Below are positions 8,656 through 16,452 of a DNA stretch of 64,000 nucleotides, in pieces (position 1 is the first letter of the stretch; each line of letters opens with the position of its first letter). The translations under genes and the position numbers were made by a program. Source of the DNA: Devriesea agamarum (lineage in GTDB: Bacteria; Actinomycetota; Actinomycetes; Actinomycetales; Dermabacteraceae); the NCBI RefSeq assembly GCF_900070355.1, contig NZ_LN849456.1, positions 2,108,001 to 2,172,000 on the forward strand. The letters run 5' to 3'. Under the pieces are notes generated by a model that worked only from the letters and a program-made list of their open reading frames with translations, made no database searches and had not been told where the DNA came from.

Positions 8656-8901
8656 TTACTTGTCCGCACTGACACGGGTGGCTTCAGCGAAGGCGTGCAG
8701 ATCCGCCGCGTTGCCGAGCCTGCCGTCAGCCAACATGGCGGGGTCGATGTCGATCCGGTAGGTATCTTCAACCGCCACCAGAATGTCCAGCAGAGTCAGG
8801 GAGTCCACCCCGCAGCTAGCGAAGGGGAGAGTGGGATCATCAATGGTCAGACCGCATTTTTGGGTGAGTAGATCGGTGAACTCAGTCAGGGTCATGGGCA
8901 T
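8656..8901 (-). CDS. Acyl/peptidyl carrier protein (second of two in the cluster)
   Basis: An 81-residue carrier protein. The motif CGVDSLTLLDILVAVEDTY contains the phosphopantetheine-accepting Ser at residue 34 and the acidic helix that follows it in ACPs. It lies between the AMP-ligase gene (57 bp upstream) and the aminotransferase (12 bp downstream). That placement suggests it receives the substrate activated by the AMP ligase, possibly diaminopropionate or another amino acid that the aminotransferase helps make. This protein has no N-terminal extension, unlike the first ACP. Confidence 0.9.
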   Translation of the reverse strand: MPMTLTEFTDLLTQKCGLTIDDPTLPFASCGVDSLTLLDILVAVEDTYRIDIDPAMLADGRLGNAADLHAFAEATRVSADK

Positions 8902-8957
8902 GGGGGCATCCTTCTCACGTGTGTGGGGAGCGAACTAAACCGGGGCGGAATGCCGGT

Positions 8958-10748
8958 TTAGACGCTGGAGGCGAGGGCTTTCGGGGCGCGATCCGCAGGT
9001 ACATCTGCCTTGGCATCCGGCGGTCTGCTGGCATTCGCATGCGGTCTGCTGCCATGCGGGGCGTGGTACTCCTGAGCGATGGGAGCGCTGTGTAATCGGG
9101 TCCGGTCGGGTTTCCCGTTGGGTGTCAAGGGCACATCAGTCAGGCGGACAATGCGGTCGGGCTGGCGTGCCGGGTCCAGCTCGATGCCCAGGTGCTCAGC
9201 CACCCGGGCAGGGTCCACGGTCCCGGTGTAGAACAGTGTGAGGTCGGCATCCTCGCTGGCAGGGCGGGGAACAATTGCGGTGTCGAGATCGCTGATCTGT
9301 TCGGCAGTGGTTTCGATGTCGTACACGGACAACCGGATTCCTCGACGTTTAATCAGGTCATCATCTCGGCCGAGGAAATACAGTCGATCCTCAGCATCGA
9401 GATAGCCCTGGTCACCGGTATGAAGCTCCAGGGATCCGTCTGGAGTGGGAACGAACCGTTGCTGGGTGGACATCGGAACGTTCCAGTACCCGGCCATCAC
9501 GGTGGGTCCGGACACCACGATCTCTCCGGGCTGACCGACGGGACGAGCAGTGCCATCGGCAGCGATGATCCGGATGCGGGTGCCGGGAAGGGCTCGTCCG
9601 ACCGACTCGGGGTGGGCGGTCCATTCCGATGGCGGCAAAATGGAGATGCGTTTGCACTCCGTCATGCCGTACATGGAGGCGAACTCTGCCCCAGGAAGCA
9701 GCGCGAGCAGCTGTTTCATGATCTCTGCGGGCATTCTGGCGCCGGTGTTTGTCAGCAGTCGTACCGGCGCGGGGATGGCGCGGTTGCGGCTGAGTGTGAG
9801 CAGCATGTGGGCGAGGGCTGGGACCAGCGGGATCACGCTGATATGTTCCCGACGGATGAGATCGAGCAGCTTGATGTCGTATTGCGGGTCGGCTAGCACG
9901 ATCCGAGCCCCGCTCCAGGCTGCGAGGAAAATCTGGTAGAGCCCGTAGTCGAAGGCCAAGGGCAGTCGGCACAGGATGACGTCGGAGTGGGTGTACATCA
10001 GGGTGTCGGCAATTGCCTGGACGGCTGACAGGATGCAGCTGTGGGGGCTCATCACGCCGTGGGGTTTCCCGGTGCTGCCGGAGGTGTAGATCAGCAGCCC
10101 CAGGGCGTCGGGTGTGCAGCTCGATGGCTTTGCCGCCAACTGAGTCGTCGATCCGGCAGCTTGTGGGTTAGTTGCTGCGGCAGTAGTTGGTGGTGTATTC
10201 GCTGACTCTGTGGTCGGTTGTTCCGCCACGAGAGCGATCTCATCCCAGGTCGCCACGATGGCTGGTGCACAGGTAGCCGATGCACAGGTAGCCGGTGCGC
10301 AGGTGGCCGCCCCTGCTGTAGCGGGCTGGTCGGCGGCAGGTGCGGGGATGGTGGATTTGTGTATCGGCGGACCCGGGGAATAGTCGGGCTGATGAGCAGC
10401 GCTATCGGTGCTGTGACCGGCGCCGCTGGGGTGGCACCCGATTACCAGGGTGGGGGAGCAGTCGGCGACTAGTTCCCGGATCTGGGAGTCGGTCAGATTC
10501 GGGTGCACTGGCACGAACACCGCTGCGCGGCTCAGCGTCGCCCACAGTGCGAGGACGACCAGGGCGTCGGATGGGGCAGAGCACAGGACGCGGTCTCCGG
10601 GGCGAACCCCGTGCCTTTGCATCCACTGCTCAACCCGCTGCACTCGTTCGGTGAGCTGTCGCCAGGTGAAACGTCGATGAGTGTCGATTAGTGCGATGTC
10701 GTCCGGCCATAAGCGGGCACAGCGCTGAAGGAGCTCATGCACCAACAT
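8958..10748 (-). CDS. AMP-dependent ligase / stand-alone adenylation enzyme
   Basis: ANL-superfamily enzyme of about 596 residues. The core motifs are GLLIYTSGSTGKPHGV (A3), MYGMTECKR (A5 region), LHTGDQGYLDAEDRLYFLGR (A7-A8), DDLIKRRGIRLS and the C-terminal LTPNGKPDRTRL with the catalytic Lys (A10). Such enzymes activate an acid as acyl-AMP and load it onto a carrier protein; the ACP gene directly downstream is the likely partner. The preferred start is an ATG at 10748 with AGGAAGAG upstream, overlapping the FabD stop by 14 bp; a longer frame reaches back to 10802 but has no support. Between the A2 and A3 regions there is an unusual insertion of about 80 residues rich in Ala, Thr and Cys, which includes three DNA-level repeats. 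Confidence 0.88.
   Translation of the reverse strand: MLVHELLQRCARLWPDDIALIDTHRRFTWRQLTERVQRVEQWMQRHGVRPGDRVLCSAPSDALVVLALWATLSRAAVFVPVHPNLTDSQIRELVADCSPTLVIGCHPSGAGHSTDSAAHQPDYSPGPPIHKSTIPAPAADQPATAGAATCAPATCASATCAPAIVATWDEIALVAEQPTTESANTPPTTAAATNPQAAGSTTQLAAKPSSCTPDALGLLIYTSGSTGKPHGVMSPHSCILSAVQAIADTLMYTHSDVILCRLPLAFDYGLYQIFLAAWSGARIVLADPQYDIKLLDLIRREHISVIPLVPALAHMLLTLSRNRAIPAPVRLLTNTGARMPAEIMKQLLALLPGAEFASMYGMTECKRISILPPSEWTAHPESVGRALPGTRIRIIAADGTARPVGQPGEIVVSGPTVMAGYWNVPMSTQQRFVPTPDGSLELHTGDQGYLDAEDRLYFLGRDDDLIKRRGIRLSVYDIETTAEQISDLDTAIVPRPASEDADLTLFYTGTVDPARVAEHLGIELDPARQPDRIVRLTDVPLTPNGKPDRTRLHSAPIAQEYHAPHGSRPHANASRPPDAKADVPADRAPKALASSV
10265..10309. repeat. Three tandem 15-bp units in the AMP-ligase gene
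   Basis: Consecutive units of the form GTGCACAGGTAGCCG at 10265-10279, 10280-10294 and 10295-10309. They encode ATCAP/ATCAS-type pentapeptides in the low-complexity insertion that precedes the A3 nucleotide-binding loop. Confidence 0.8.
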
Positions 10749-11688
10749 GGGCGGTCTCTTCCTGGTCGATGGCCTGCACCTCACGCCATCCTCGTCCAAC
10801 ACAGGGGCCGCATAGCACCAGATCTCGCGGTCTGCTGATGCTGCGCTGAGGCAAATCGGGAAACTCTCGGCGCAGCAGACCGCTGAGCACCTTCGCCGGG
10901 GGAAGGCAGATCACTTCATCGGGAGAGCAGGCAGCGATCCTCCTCATGCACGCATCCCAACGCACGGGTTCAGTGATCTGCTCAATCAGGCGTTCTCGCA
11001 GCTCAGCACCTGAGGTGACCAGGGCTCCATCCAGATTTTGGATCACGGGAATGCGAGGGTCATGGAACTGAACCTCGGCGATGGTCGCACGAAATTCGTC
11101 CCGGGCGGGATTCATATAGGGAGTGTGAAACGCCCCGGCCACGGCGAGGCGTCGCACCGCGGCGCCGCACGGAGGTTGGCGCACGAGGTCCTCGATGCGT
11201 TCCTCTGTTCCTGCCGCGACCAGTTGACCAGCGCCATTAACAGTCGCCAAGTAGATATCGCGGGAGCGCAAGTCCGCCAGCACCTCGGACATCTCGCCGC
11301 CGAGCACCGCGGCCATCGCGGAGGGCTGCGCGGAGCAAGCTTTTGCCATGGCCAGACCTCTAGCCCGGGCCAGCCGCACTGTATCGGAGGGGCTCAGTGC
11401 GCCCGCTAGGCAGGCGGCAGCGAGTTCTCCGACGGAGTGACCGGCGATCGCCGAGGTGTCATCCGTAACTACCGATGCGGCCAGGATCGCCTGTGCGACC
11501 AGAAGTGGTTGCGCATTTTCGGTGAGCTGGATGGTCTCCGCGGTGGCCTTTGTTCCGAGTTGCACGAGGTCGGTGTCACTCGCGTGCGACCACGCGAGGA
11601 TCTGCTCCGCGTGGTCCGGCGAGGTCAGCCAGGCCGCGAGCATCCGCGGTTTTTGGGCGCCCTGTCCGGGGGCGACGACGATGCTCAT
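10735..11688 (-). CDS. FabD-like malonyl-CoA:ACP transacylase
   Basis: Acyltransferase of 317 residues. It starts IVVAPGQGAQKPRML, has the nucleophile elbow GHSVGELAAA with Ser at 85, the conserved Arg region RLARARGLAMAKA, and the catalytic His in GAFHTPYMNPARDEF. The AFH motif is the malonyl-selective type. It would supply malonyl-ACP to the discrete chain-building enzymes of the cluster. The stop overlaps the AMP-ligase start. A second, primary-metabolism FabD would be expected elsewhere in the genome; its presence in this operon argues for a specialised role. The last 40 residues, with CGPCVGRGWREVQ, extend past the usual end of the fold. Confidence 0.88.
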   Translation of the reverse strand: MSIVVAPGQGAQKPRMLAAWLTSPDHAEQILAWSHASDTDLVQLGTKATAETIQLTENAQPLLVAQAILAASVVTDDTSAIAGHSVGELAAACLAGALSPSDTVRLARARGLAMAKACSAQPSAMAAVLGGEMSEVLADLRSRDIYLATVNGAGQLVAAGTEERIEDLVRQPPCGAAVRRLAVAGAFHTPYMNPARDEFRATIAEVQFHDPRIPVIQNLDGALVTSGAELRERLIEQITEPVRWDACMRRIAACSPDEVICLPPAKVLSGLLRREFPDLPQRSISRPRDLVLCGPCVGRGWREVQAIDQEETAHVGA

Positions 11689-11714
11689 GGAATCTCCTCG
11701 ATACGGGGCCGCGG

Positions 11715-12527
11715 TTAGTTGCGGCCGCCGCTGGCGCGGAACCGCACTGCAGCGAAGATGACGAACCCGATGAACCAGGCCAACATGTTGACGATGGCTA
11801 ACACCAGGGACGAGTGCGCGCCGCTGGGCGAGTAGCCGCCGTCGAGGGCGTAGCGGGCGAGCGTGGAGATGCCAAACATCGGGGTCCAGCGGCCGATCTC
11901 CAGGATGATGCCTGACAGTGGGATGAAGAGGTTCCCGATAAACGCGAGCGCGGTGATGGTGATACCGGGAACGTGAATGACAACTTCGGGTTTCACCGCG
12001 AGGCCGAGCCCCAGCCCAAGAGCCGCGAAGATAGCAGAGCCCAACCAGGCGACGACTAATCCGATAACCCAGACCTGTGCCGGGGCGTCGGCTCCGGTGA
12101 CAGCGCCCAAAATACCGACCAAAATGACGGGGAGGGTTGCCGCCACCATCGAGGCAGCAACTTTAGACAGGATGTATCCCATGGTGCCGAGCGGGGTGAG
12201 GCGCATGGTGCGCATCCAGCCGGAAGACTTTTCAATGCTGATGCCGACGGCGTTAGCGGTGGCTGAGGTTGCCGCGCCATAGACGGCAATGCCGATCATC
12301 ATCCAGGCGGCGAAATTGCCGTGCGGTATTCCGGCGTGTGCGGGCCCGGTTTTAAACAGTGCTAAATACAGCACGGCGGGTAGCGCAAGCGAGAAGATCA
12401 GAGCTTGGCGTTTAAAAGGACGTTTGAGTTCGTAGCGCAAATAGCGCAGCTGAAAACCGCCAGCTTTGCGGGAACTGAGCGGACGCAGGGCGCGGTGGGT
12501 GCCGACAGTGGGCGAGGGTGAGGTCAT
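11715..12527 (-). CDS. ABC-2 type transporter permease
   Basis: A 270-residue membrane protein with about six hydrophobic segments, starting at the FSLALPAVLYLALF stretch and including the paired segments MVAATLPVILVGILGAV and VWVIGLVVAWLGSAIFAAL. The layout matches the ABC-2 exporter permeases (DrrB/YhiH type). It follows its ATPase gene after 51 bp and precedes fabD by 26 bp. Export of the cluster product, or self-resistance, is the likely role given its position and the adjacent DesK/DesR-like regulators; the substrate cannot be read from sequence. Confidence 0.85.
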   Translation of the reverse strand: MTSPSPTVGTHRALRPLSSRKAGGFQLRYLRYELKRPFKRQALIFSLALPAVLYLALFKTGPAHAGIPHGNFAAWMMIGIAVYGAATSATANAVGISIEKSSGWMRTMRLTPLGTMGYILSKVAASMVAATLPVILVGILGAVTGADAPAQVWVIGLVVAWLGSAIFAALGLGLGLAVKPEVVIHVPGITITALAFIGNLFIPLSGIILEIGRWTPMFGISTLARYALDGGYSPSGAHSSLVLAIVNMLAWFIGFVIFAAVRFRASGGRN

Positions 12528-12578
12528 GACGGGTCCTTCATAAAAAGTATGTGGGGTTCAGCGGCGGCGTGAGCGGTG

Positions 12579-13526
12579 TTATTTGCTGGTGAGGGTGAGG
12601 AAGGCTTCTTCGAGGCTGCGAGGAGCTATTTCCAGTTCTTTGGCACCAGCGGTGAGCAGCGCGGTCGCAAATGCGTCGCTGTCGGGGTGGTCGAAATAGG
12701 TGCGGTGTCCGCGCCGGTCGATCAGTTTGGCTTTGGGGTCGCTCAGCAATGCGTTCACGGCGTCGTCGGGAAGAACACACGACAACACGCGTCCGGCGGT
12801 GGCGGTGCGGATTTCGTCGACGCTGCCGTCGGCGACGATCTGGCCGTCTTTAATCATGATGACGCGGTCTGCGAAATTGTCGGCTTCTTCAAGATAATGG
12901 GTAGCGAAAACAACGGTGCGACCCCGGCTGGTGTCTTGGCGAACCTGTTTCCAAAAGTCGTGGCGTGCGTTGATATCCATGCCTGCGGTGGGTTCGTCGA
13001 GAATCATGATCTCGGGGTCGGGCAGCAGGGCGAGCGCGTACCGAAGGCGCTGGACTTCACCGCCTGAGCTTTTGCCGACGGTGCGGTCGGCGAGCTGGGT
13101 GATGTTGGCGCGTCTCATACATTCTTCAACATCGGCCCCGCGGTAGAGCGAGCCAATCATGTTCATGGTGTCGCCCATGGTGAGGTCGGGAAGCATCCCG
13201 CCGCTCTGCATCACTGCCGAGATGAGCCCGGCGTGAGCGGCGGTGATGGGGTCTAATCCAAAAACGCTGACGCTTCCGCTATCGGGCTTGGTCAGTCCGA
13301 GCAGAAGATCAATGCTGGTGGACTTGCCGGCGCCGTTGGGGCCGAGAAAGGCGACAACTTCACCGCGCCCAATCGACAGCGACAGGTTATTCACGGCGGT
13401 GATGGTTTTCTGCTCTGAGATGGTGAAGGTCTTCGTGACCCGGTCCATCCGCAGTGCGGTGTTCGGATCGGGAACGCTGTCACCGGATGCGGCTGAGGCG
13501 GTGGACGCTGTGGTGGTGCTCATCAT
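12579..13526 (-). CDS. ABC transporter ATP-binding protein (DrrA-like exporter)
   Basis: A 315-residue nucleotide-binding subunit. Walker A is GPNGAGKST, the Q-loop is SAVMQSGGM, the signature is SSGGEVQRLRYAL in place of the usual LSGGQ, and Walker B is IMILDEPTAGMD; the H-loop is FATHYLEEAD. The C-terminal part after about residue 225 resembles the accessory region of antibiotic exporters. It is the partner of the permease directly downstream. The gene order SbnI-like, ATPase, permease, FabD suggests it is expressed with the biosynthetic genes. Confidence 0.9.
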   Translation of the reverse strand: MMSTTTASTASAASGDSVPDPNTALRMDRVTKTFTISEQKTITAVNNLSLSIGRGEVVAFLGPNGAGKSTSIDLLLGLTKPDSGSVSVFGLDPITAAHAGLISAVMQSGGMLPDLTMGDTMNMIGSLYRGADVEECMRRANITQLADRTVGKSSGGEVQRLRYALALLPDPEIMILDEPTAGMDINARHDFWKQVRQDTSRGRTVVFATHYLEEADNFADRVIMIKDGQIVADGSVDEIRTATAGRVLSCVLPDDAVNALLSDPKAKLIDRRGHRTYFDHPDSDAFATALLTAGAKELEIAPRSLEEAFLTLTSK

Positions 13527-13568
13527 TTCGCTTTCAAGGTGTGAACTACGGGTGCTGGCGGTGCTGGC

Positions 13569-14237
13569 TCAGGTCGGGATCGTCAGGGCGACGTCATCGT
13601 GCTCAGATCGTGGCGGCGGCCAGAGACTCCCGGTGGCCAGATTCTTGTCCAGAAGTATCGGAGCAAACTGGGTAATTCCCGAAGGAAGCGGGCCGTAGTC
13701 CATCGCCAGCTGGGCGATATCGCGCCAGAGCAGGGGAGTCCAGGTGAAGACGGGGATGGCGGGATCCAGCCCGAGGGTGGACGGCACTCGCCGGGCAAAT
13801 CCCAGCTGTAGTTGGCTCGCAACCGCGTGCACAGCGGTAAAGAGATGCCGCGTGTGGTGAGGACGCTGGCCAAGAAACCGCCGCTGTCCCCAGGTGCTCA
13901 CACAGCCCAGAGGCCTGGTGTCATCGCTCGCGAGGTGCGGCGGAATCTCGGTGGCCTGGAGGCTATCTAAAACATATGACCAGCTAGGAATGCGGGTGTG
14001 GGCCGGCAGCGAGATGACGGTCGCGGGAATGTGGGTCCAGCCGAGTTGCCGTGCGGCGAGCGCCCGGTGGGCTCCGTCCAGGATGATCTTTTGACCCCGG
14101 TAGACGGTGGCGAGGATGGGCCAGCGCAAAGTGCTGGTGCTGAGGTCTTTGCGCAGCGCATCTACATGCTCGGAATCGACCTGCTCGTGCCACAACAGCT
14201 CGCTGAGGCGAACCTCTTCGTGGCATAGCGTGTGCAT
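13569..14237 (-). CDS. SbnI-like ParB/sulfiredoxin-fold serine kinase
   Basis: A 222-residue protein with the ParB-like N-terminal domain: VDALRKDL, then RWPILATVYRGQKIILDGAHRA, where DGAHR (residues 54-58) is the ParB/SerK nucleotide-binding motif. The C-terminal part (MDYGPLPSGITQFAPILL) resembles the end of SbnI from the staphyloferrin B cluster. SbnI makes O-phospho-L-serine from free serine, the substrate of SbnA. Because SbnA- and SbnB-like genes lie in the same run of genes, this function is more likely than DNA partitioning. It is the first gene after a 154-bp gap that contains possible operator repeats. A plain ParB-domain DNA-binding regulator is the main alternative. Confidence 0.72.
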   Translation of the reverse strand: MHTLCHEEVRLSELLWHEQVDSEHVDALRKDLSTSTLRWPILATVYRGQKIILDGAHRALAARQLGWTHIPATVISLPAHTRIPSWSYVLDSLQATEIPPHLASDDTRPLGCVSTWGQRRFLGQRPHHTRHLFTAVHAVASQLQLGFARRVPSTLGLDPAIPVFTWTPLLWRDIAQLAMDYGPLPSGITQFAPILLDKNLATGSLWPPPRSEHDDVALTIPT

Positions 14238-14270
14238 CGTGGTCTCCGGGTGCTCAAAGGTGAGTGACTG

Positions 14271-14283
14271 ATAGCCAGGCTAT
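14271..14283. promoter_or_regulatory. 13-bp palindrome upstream of the SbnI-like gene
   Basis: ATAGCC-A-GGCTAT is a perfect dyad 34 bp upstream of the SbnI-like start. It could be an operator or part of the promoter; there is no direct evidence of a binding protein. Confidence 0.35.
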
Positions 14284-14341
14284 GCACGCTTGGAGCCCCG
14301 GTCACTAGATTCTGAGCTGCTGCCGATAAACGCAACCGCAG

Positions 14342-14380
14342 GTCATGGCTATGTCATGCGCGCGACATGACGAGTGTCAT
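14342..14380. promoter_or_regulatory. Phased GTCATG motifs, candidate response-regulator operator
   Basis: GTCATG occurs at 14342-14347 and 14353-14358, its reverse complement CATGAC at 14366-14371, and GTCAT at 14376-14380. The first two are 11 bp apart, close to one helical turn, and the second and third form an inverted repeat with a 7-bp spacer. The cluster lies between the response-regulator gene and the first gene of the biosynthetic run, so it is a natural place for the DesR-like regulator to act. Binding is an inference. Confidence 0.45.
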
Positions 14381-14391
14381 TTGCTGCTCGT

Positions 14392-14997
14392 TTACAGCCA
14401 GCCCCGGTCTTGGCAGTAGGAAATAGCGCTGATTCTGCTGTTGGTCCCTAGCTTCGTCATCGCCGACGAAATGTAGTTGCGGACTGTGCCGGGCGAGAGG
14501 AACAGCAGTTTGGCGATCTCCAGGGTGGATACACCGCGTGCGAGTTGACGCATCACATCCAGTTCCCGTTCATTCAGCGGGCACGGACCTAGCTGAAGAG
14601 CCTCAGCTGCCAGGTCGGGGTCGAGAACCGTTCGGCCTTGAAGAACCTCATGAATGGAGTCAATCAGTCTCACCGCGGTGATGGTCTTAAGCAGATACCC
14701 GTTGGCCCCAGCCTTGATCGCAACCTGAAGGTAACCGCTGCAGGCGAGTGAGGTGAGCAGAATGATTTTGCCGGTGTAGCCGTGTTGGCGAACCGCGCGG
14801 GTAATGTCGATGCCGTTGGGGCCGGGCATTTTGACGTCGATCAGCATTAAGTCGGGGTGATGCTGCTCTAGTGCGGGAATGACGGCGTGGCCGTTGCTCA
14901 GCCGAGCGACTACCTCGAACTCGGGGTCGGTCTGTAGGAGCACCTCAAAAGCTTCGGCGACGAGTTCGTCGTCATCGACCAAAATTATCCGTACCAC
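14392..14997 (-). CDS. NarL/LuxR-family response regulator (DesR-like)
   Basis: A 201-residue two-component response regulator. The receiver domain has the acidic pocket VDDDE, phospho-acceptor Asp54 in LMLIDVKMPG, the conserved Thr/Ser in ILLTSLA and Lys in GYLLKTITAV. The C-terminal LuxR helix-turn-helix begins with LNERELDVMRQLARGVSTLEIAKLL and includes LSPGTVRNYISSAMTKLG. The start is a GTG at 14997. The cognate histidine kinase lies 135 bp upstream on the same strand. Together they probably control the exporter and biosynthetic genes that follow. Confidence 0.92.
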   Translation of the reverse strand: MVRIILVDDDELVAEAFEVLLQTDPEFEVVARLSNGHAVIPALEQHHPDLMLIDVKMPGPNGIDITRAVRQHGYTGKIILLTSLACSGYLQVAIKAGANGYLLKTITAVRLIDSIHEVLQGRTVLDPDLAAEALQLGPCPLNERELDVMRQLARGVSTLEIAKLLFLSPGTVRNYISSAMTKLGTNSRISAISYCQDRGWL

Positions 14998-15132
14998 GTT
15001 GTCCCTGTCGCTTAATCCTGATGGTGCCTCCCGACTATTTTCACCTACTCAATCTCGTAACCTGACCCTGCGCTGATGCCCATCCTGACCGGCGTTAGCG
15101 CCCCTCAGGCCCAGCCCCAACCCGACATCGCC

Positions 15133-16290
15133 TTATTTCTCCGAGTCGGATGGATTGTCGATCGGCAGCTGTACTTCGAGCCGGAAACAGTTTTTCTCAC
15201 AGGGGCCGGCGTGCACGGTTGTGCCCCGTCGCGATAAGCGTTCGCGCAGATGGTTCAGCCCAGTTCCGGTATCGGGAGATGCTGCATCGGGTGGGCAACC
15301 ATCGTTGATCAACCGGATGAGCGCGCGATCATCCACGATCCGCACCGTGATCCAGCAGGTGGTCGGTTGCGAGTGTTTCAGCATATTGGTGATGCCTTCG
15401 CGCAGAACTTCTGCGATGGCTTTGCTGAGGGCGGCGTCGTGAATGGGTTCGGTGTCGGCGTGCACGGTGATCCCAAGGCCCTTAGCGATGACTTTCGCTG
15501 AGGACAGCTCGTCGCTCAGATCCGGGGTCATAGAGGTGCGAATGAGCTGCTGAAGTTGCTGCCGCCCGCACAGGATCGCCTGATGGGATTCTTGAATCTG
15601 GTTTTTTGCCCGCTCGACGTCCTGATCGATCAGATTTAATGCTGCTTGTTGACGCAGGGAGACCGCGACGAATGTCCGGCCGATGACGTCGTGCAGCTCG
15701 CGGGAGATCCGTAAGCGTTCTTTGTCGATGTTCGCGCGGGTCAACTGTTCTTGGGCGATCAGTGCTTCGTTGCGGAACCGGGCCAGCATGAAGAAACTCA
15801 TCAAGACGGTGATGATGGTGAGCCCGGCGATGATGATTTCGGTCTGGGTGAAGATCTGGAACGGACCAGCGGAGACAAGGAAGATTTCCACCAACCCTGT
15901 GATGACGAGCCCCCACCAGGCATAGCGTCGAGAAAGCGCGAGGAATACGGCCATGGGGATCACCCCGGCCACGTGGATACCGGGTGTTGCTGTGGCGACC
16001 AGCAGGACGATGACGCTACAGATCAGACTCAGCACGCGCCACCGCATCGTGGTGAGATTGCGCAAGCAGGTGGTCTGTAACGGCCAATACACCGCCACGA
16101 TGGCAAGCGCACACCCGGAATAGACGATGCTGGCTAGAAGACTCCAGGTGGTGGTTGGGGTGGTCAGGATCTGGTGCCAGGTGTCGATCACTCCGAATCC
16201 GGTGGCGGCGGCACTGACCACGAGCGATGCGAGCTCGGCCCCCGGAAAGTGGGAGCGCGGCCGGAAGGTGGAGTGTGCTTTACCGCCCAT
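15133..16290 (-). CDS. DesK-like sensor histidine kinase
   Basis: A 385-residue membrane kinase. About five or six hydrophobic segments occupy residues 20-170 (for example VLSLICSVIVLLVATATPG and TEIIIAGLTIITVLMSFFML). The HisKA_3 dimerisation box ERLRISRELHDVIGRTFVAVS carries the phospho-acceptor His. The ATPase part shows the N-box EVLREGITNMLKHSQ and the G-box GTGLNHLRERLSRRG. The start ATG at 16290 (MGGKAHSTFRPR) is chosen because the longer frame to 16851 runs antisense through the divergent radical SAM gene. The region 16291-16452 is the shared divergent promoter space. Membrane state or the product itself is a possible signal, by analogy with DesK-type kinases linked to ABC-2 exporters. 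Confidence 0.88.
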   Translation of the reverse strand: MGGKAHSTFRPRSHFPGAELASLVVSAAATGFGVIDTWHQILTTPTTTWSLLASIVYSGCALAIVAVYWPLQTTCLRNLTTMRWRVLSLICSVIVLLVATATPGIHVAGVIPMAVFLALSRRYAWWGLVITGLVEIFLVSAGPFQIFTQTEIIIAGLTIITVLMSFFMLARFRNEALIAQEQLTRANIDKERLRISRELHDVIGRTFVAVSLRQQAALNLIDQDVERAKNQIQESHQAILCGRQQLQQLIRTSMTPDLSDELSSAKVIAKGLGITVHADTEPIHDAALSKAIAEVLREGITNMLKHSQPTTCWITVRIVDDRALIRLINDGCPPDAASPDTGTGLNHLRERLSRRGTTVHAGPCEKNCFRLEVQLPIDNPSDSEK

Positions 16291-16452
16291 CAGCCTTGTC
16301 TGGTGAGTCGTGTCGACGAGATGAACTGTGTCGATCAGCCGGATATATTTCGCCCCAATGTAAGGGGGAGATTCCCCGGACACAAATTCGCATCGTTCGA
16401 CGCGTTGGATAGGGACTGGTTTCATCCTGAAGCTGTCACCTACGGTGGACCT

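Noticed and set aside
1-14237. A complete staphyloferrin B-like siderophore cluster
   Set aside because: SbnA, SbnB and SbnI homologues are present, but no NIS synthetases (SbnC/E/F), citrate synthase (SbnG) or decarboxylase (SbnH) are seen in the window.
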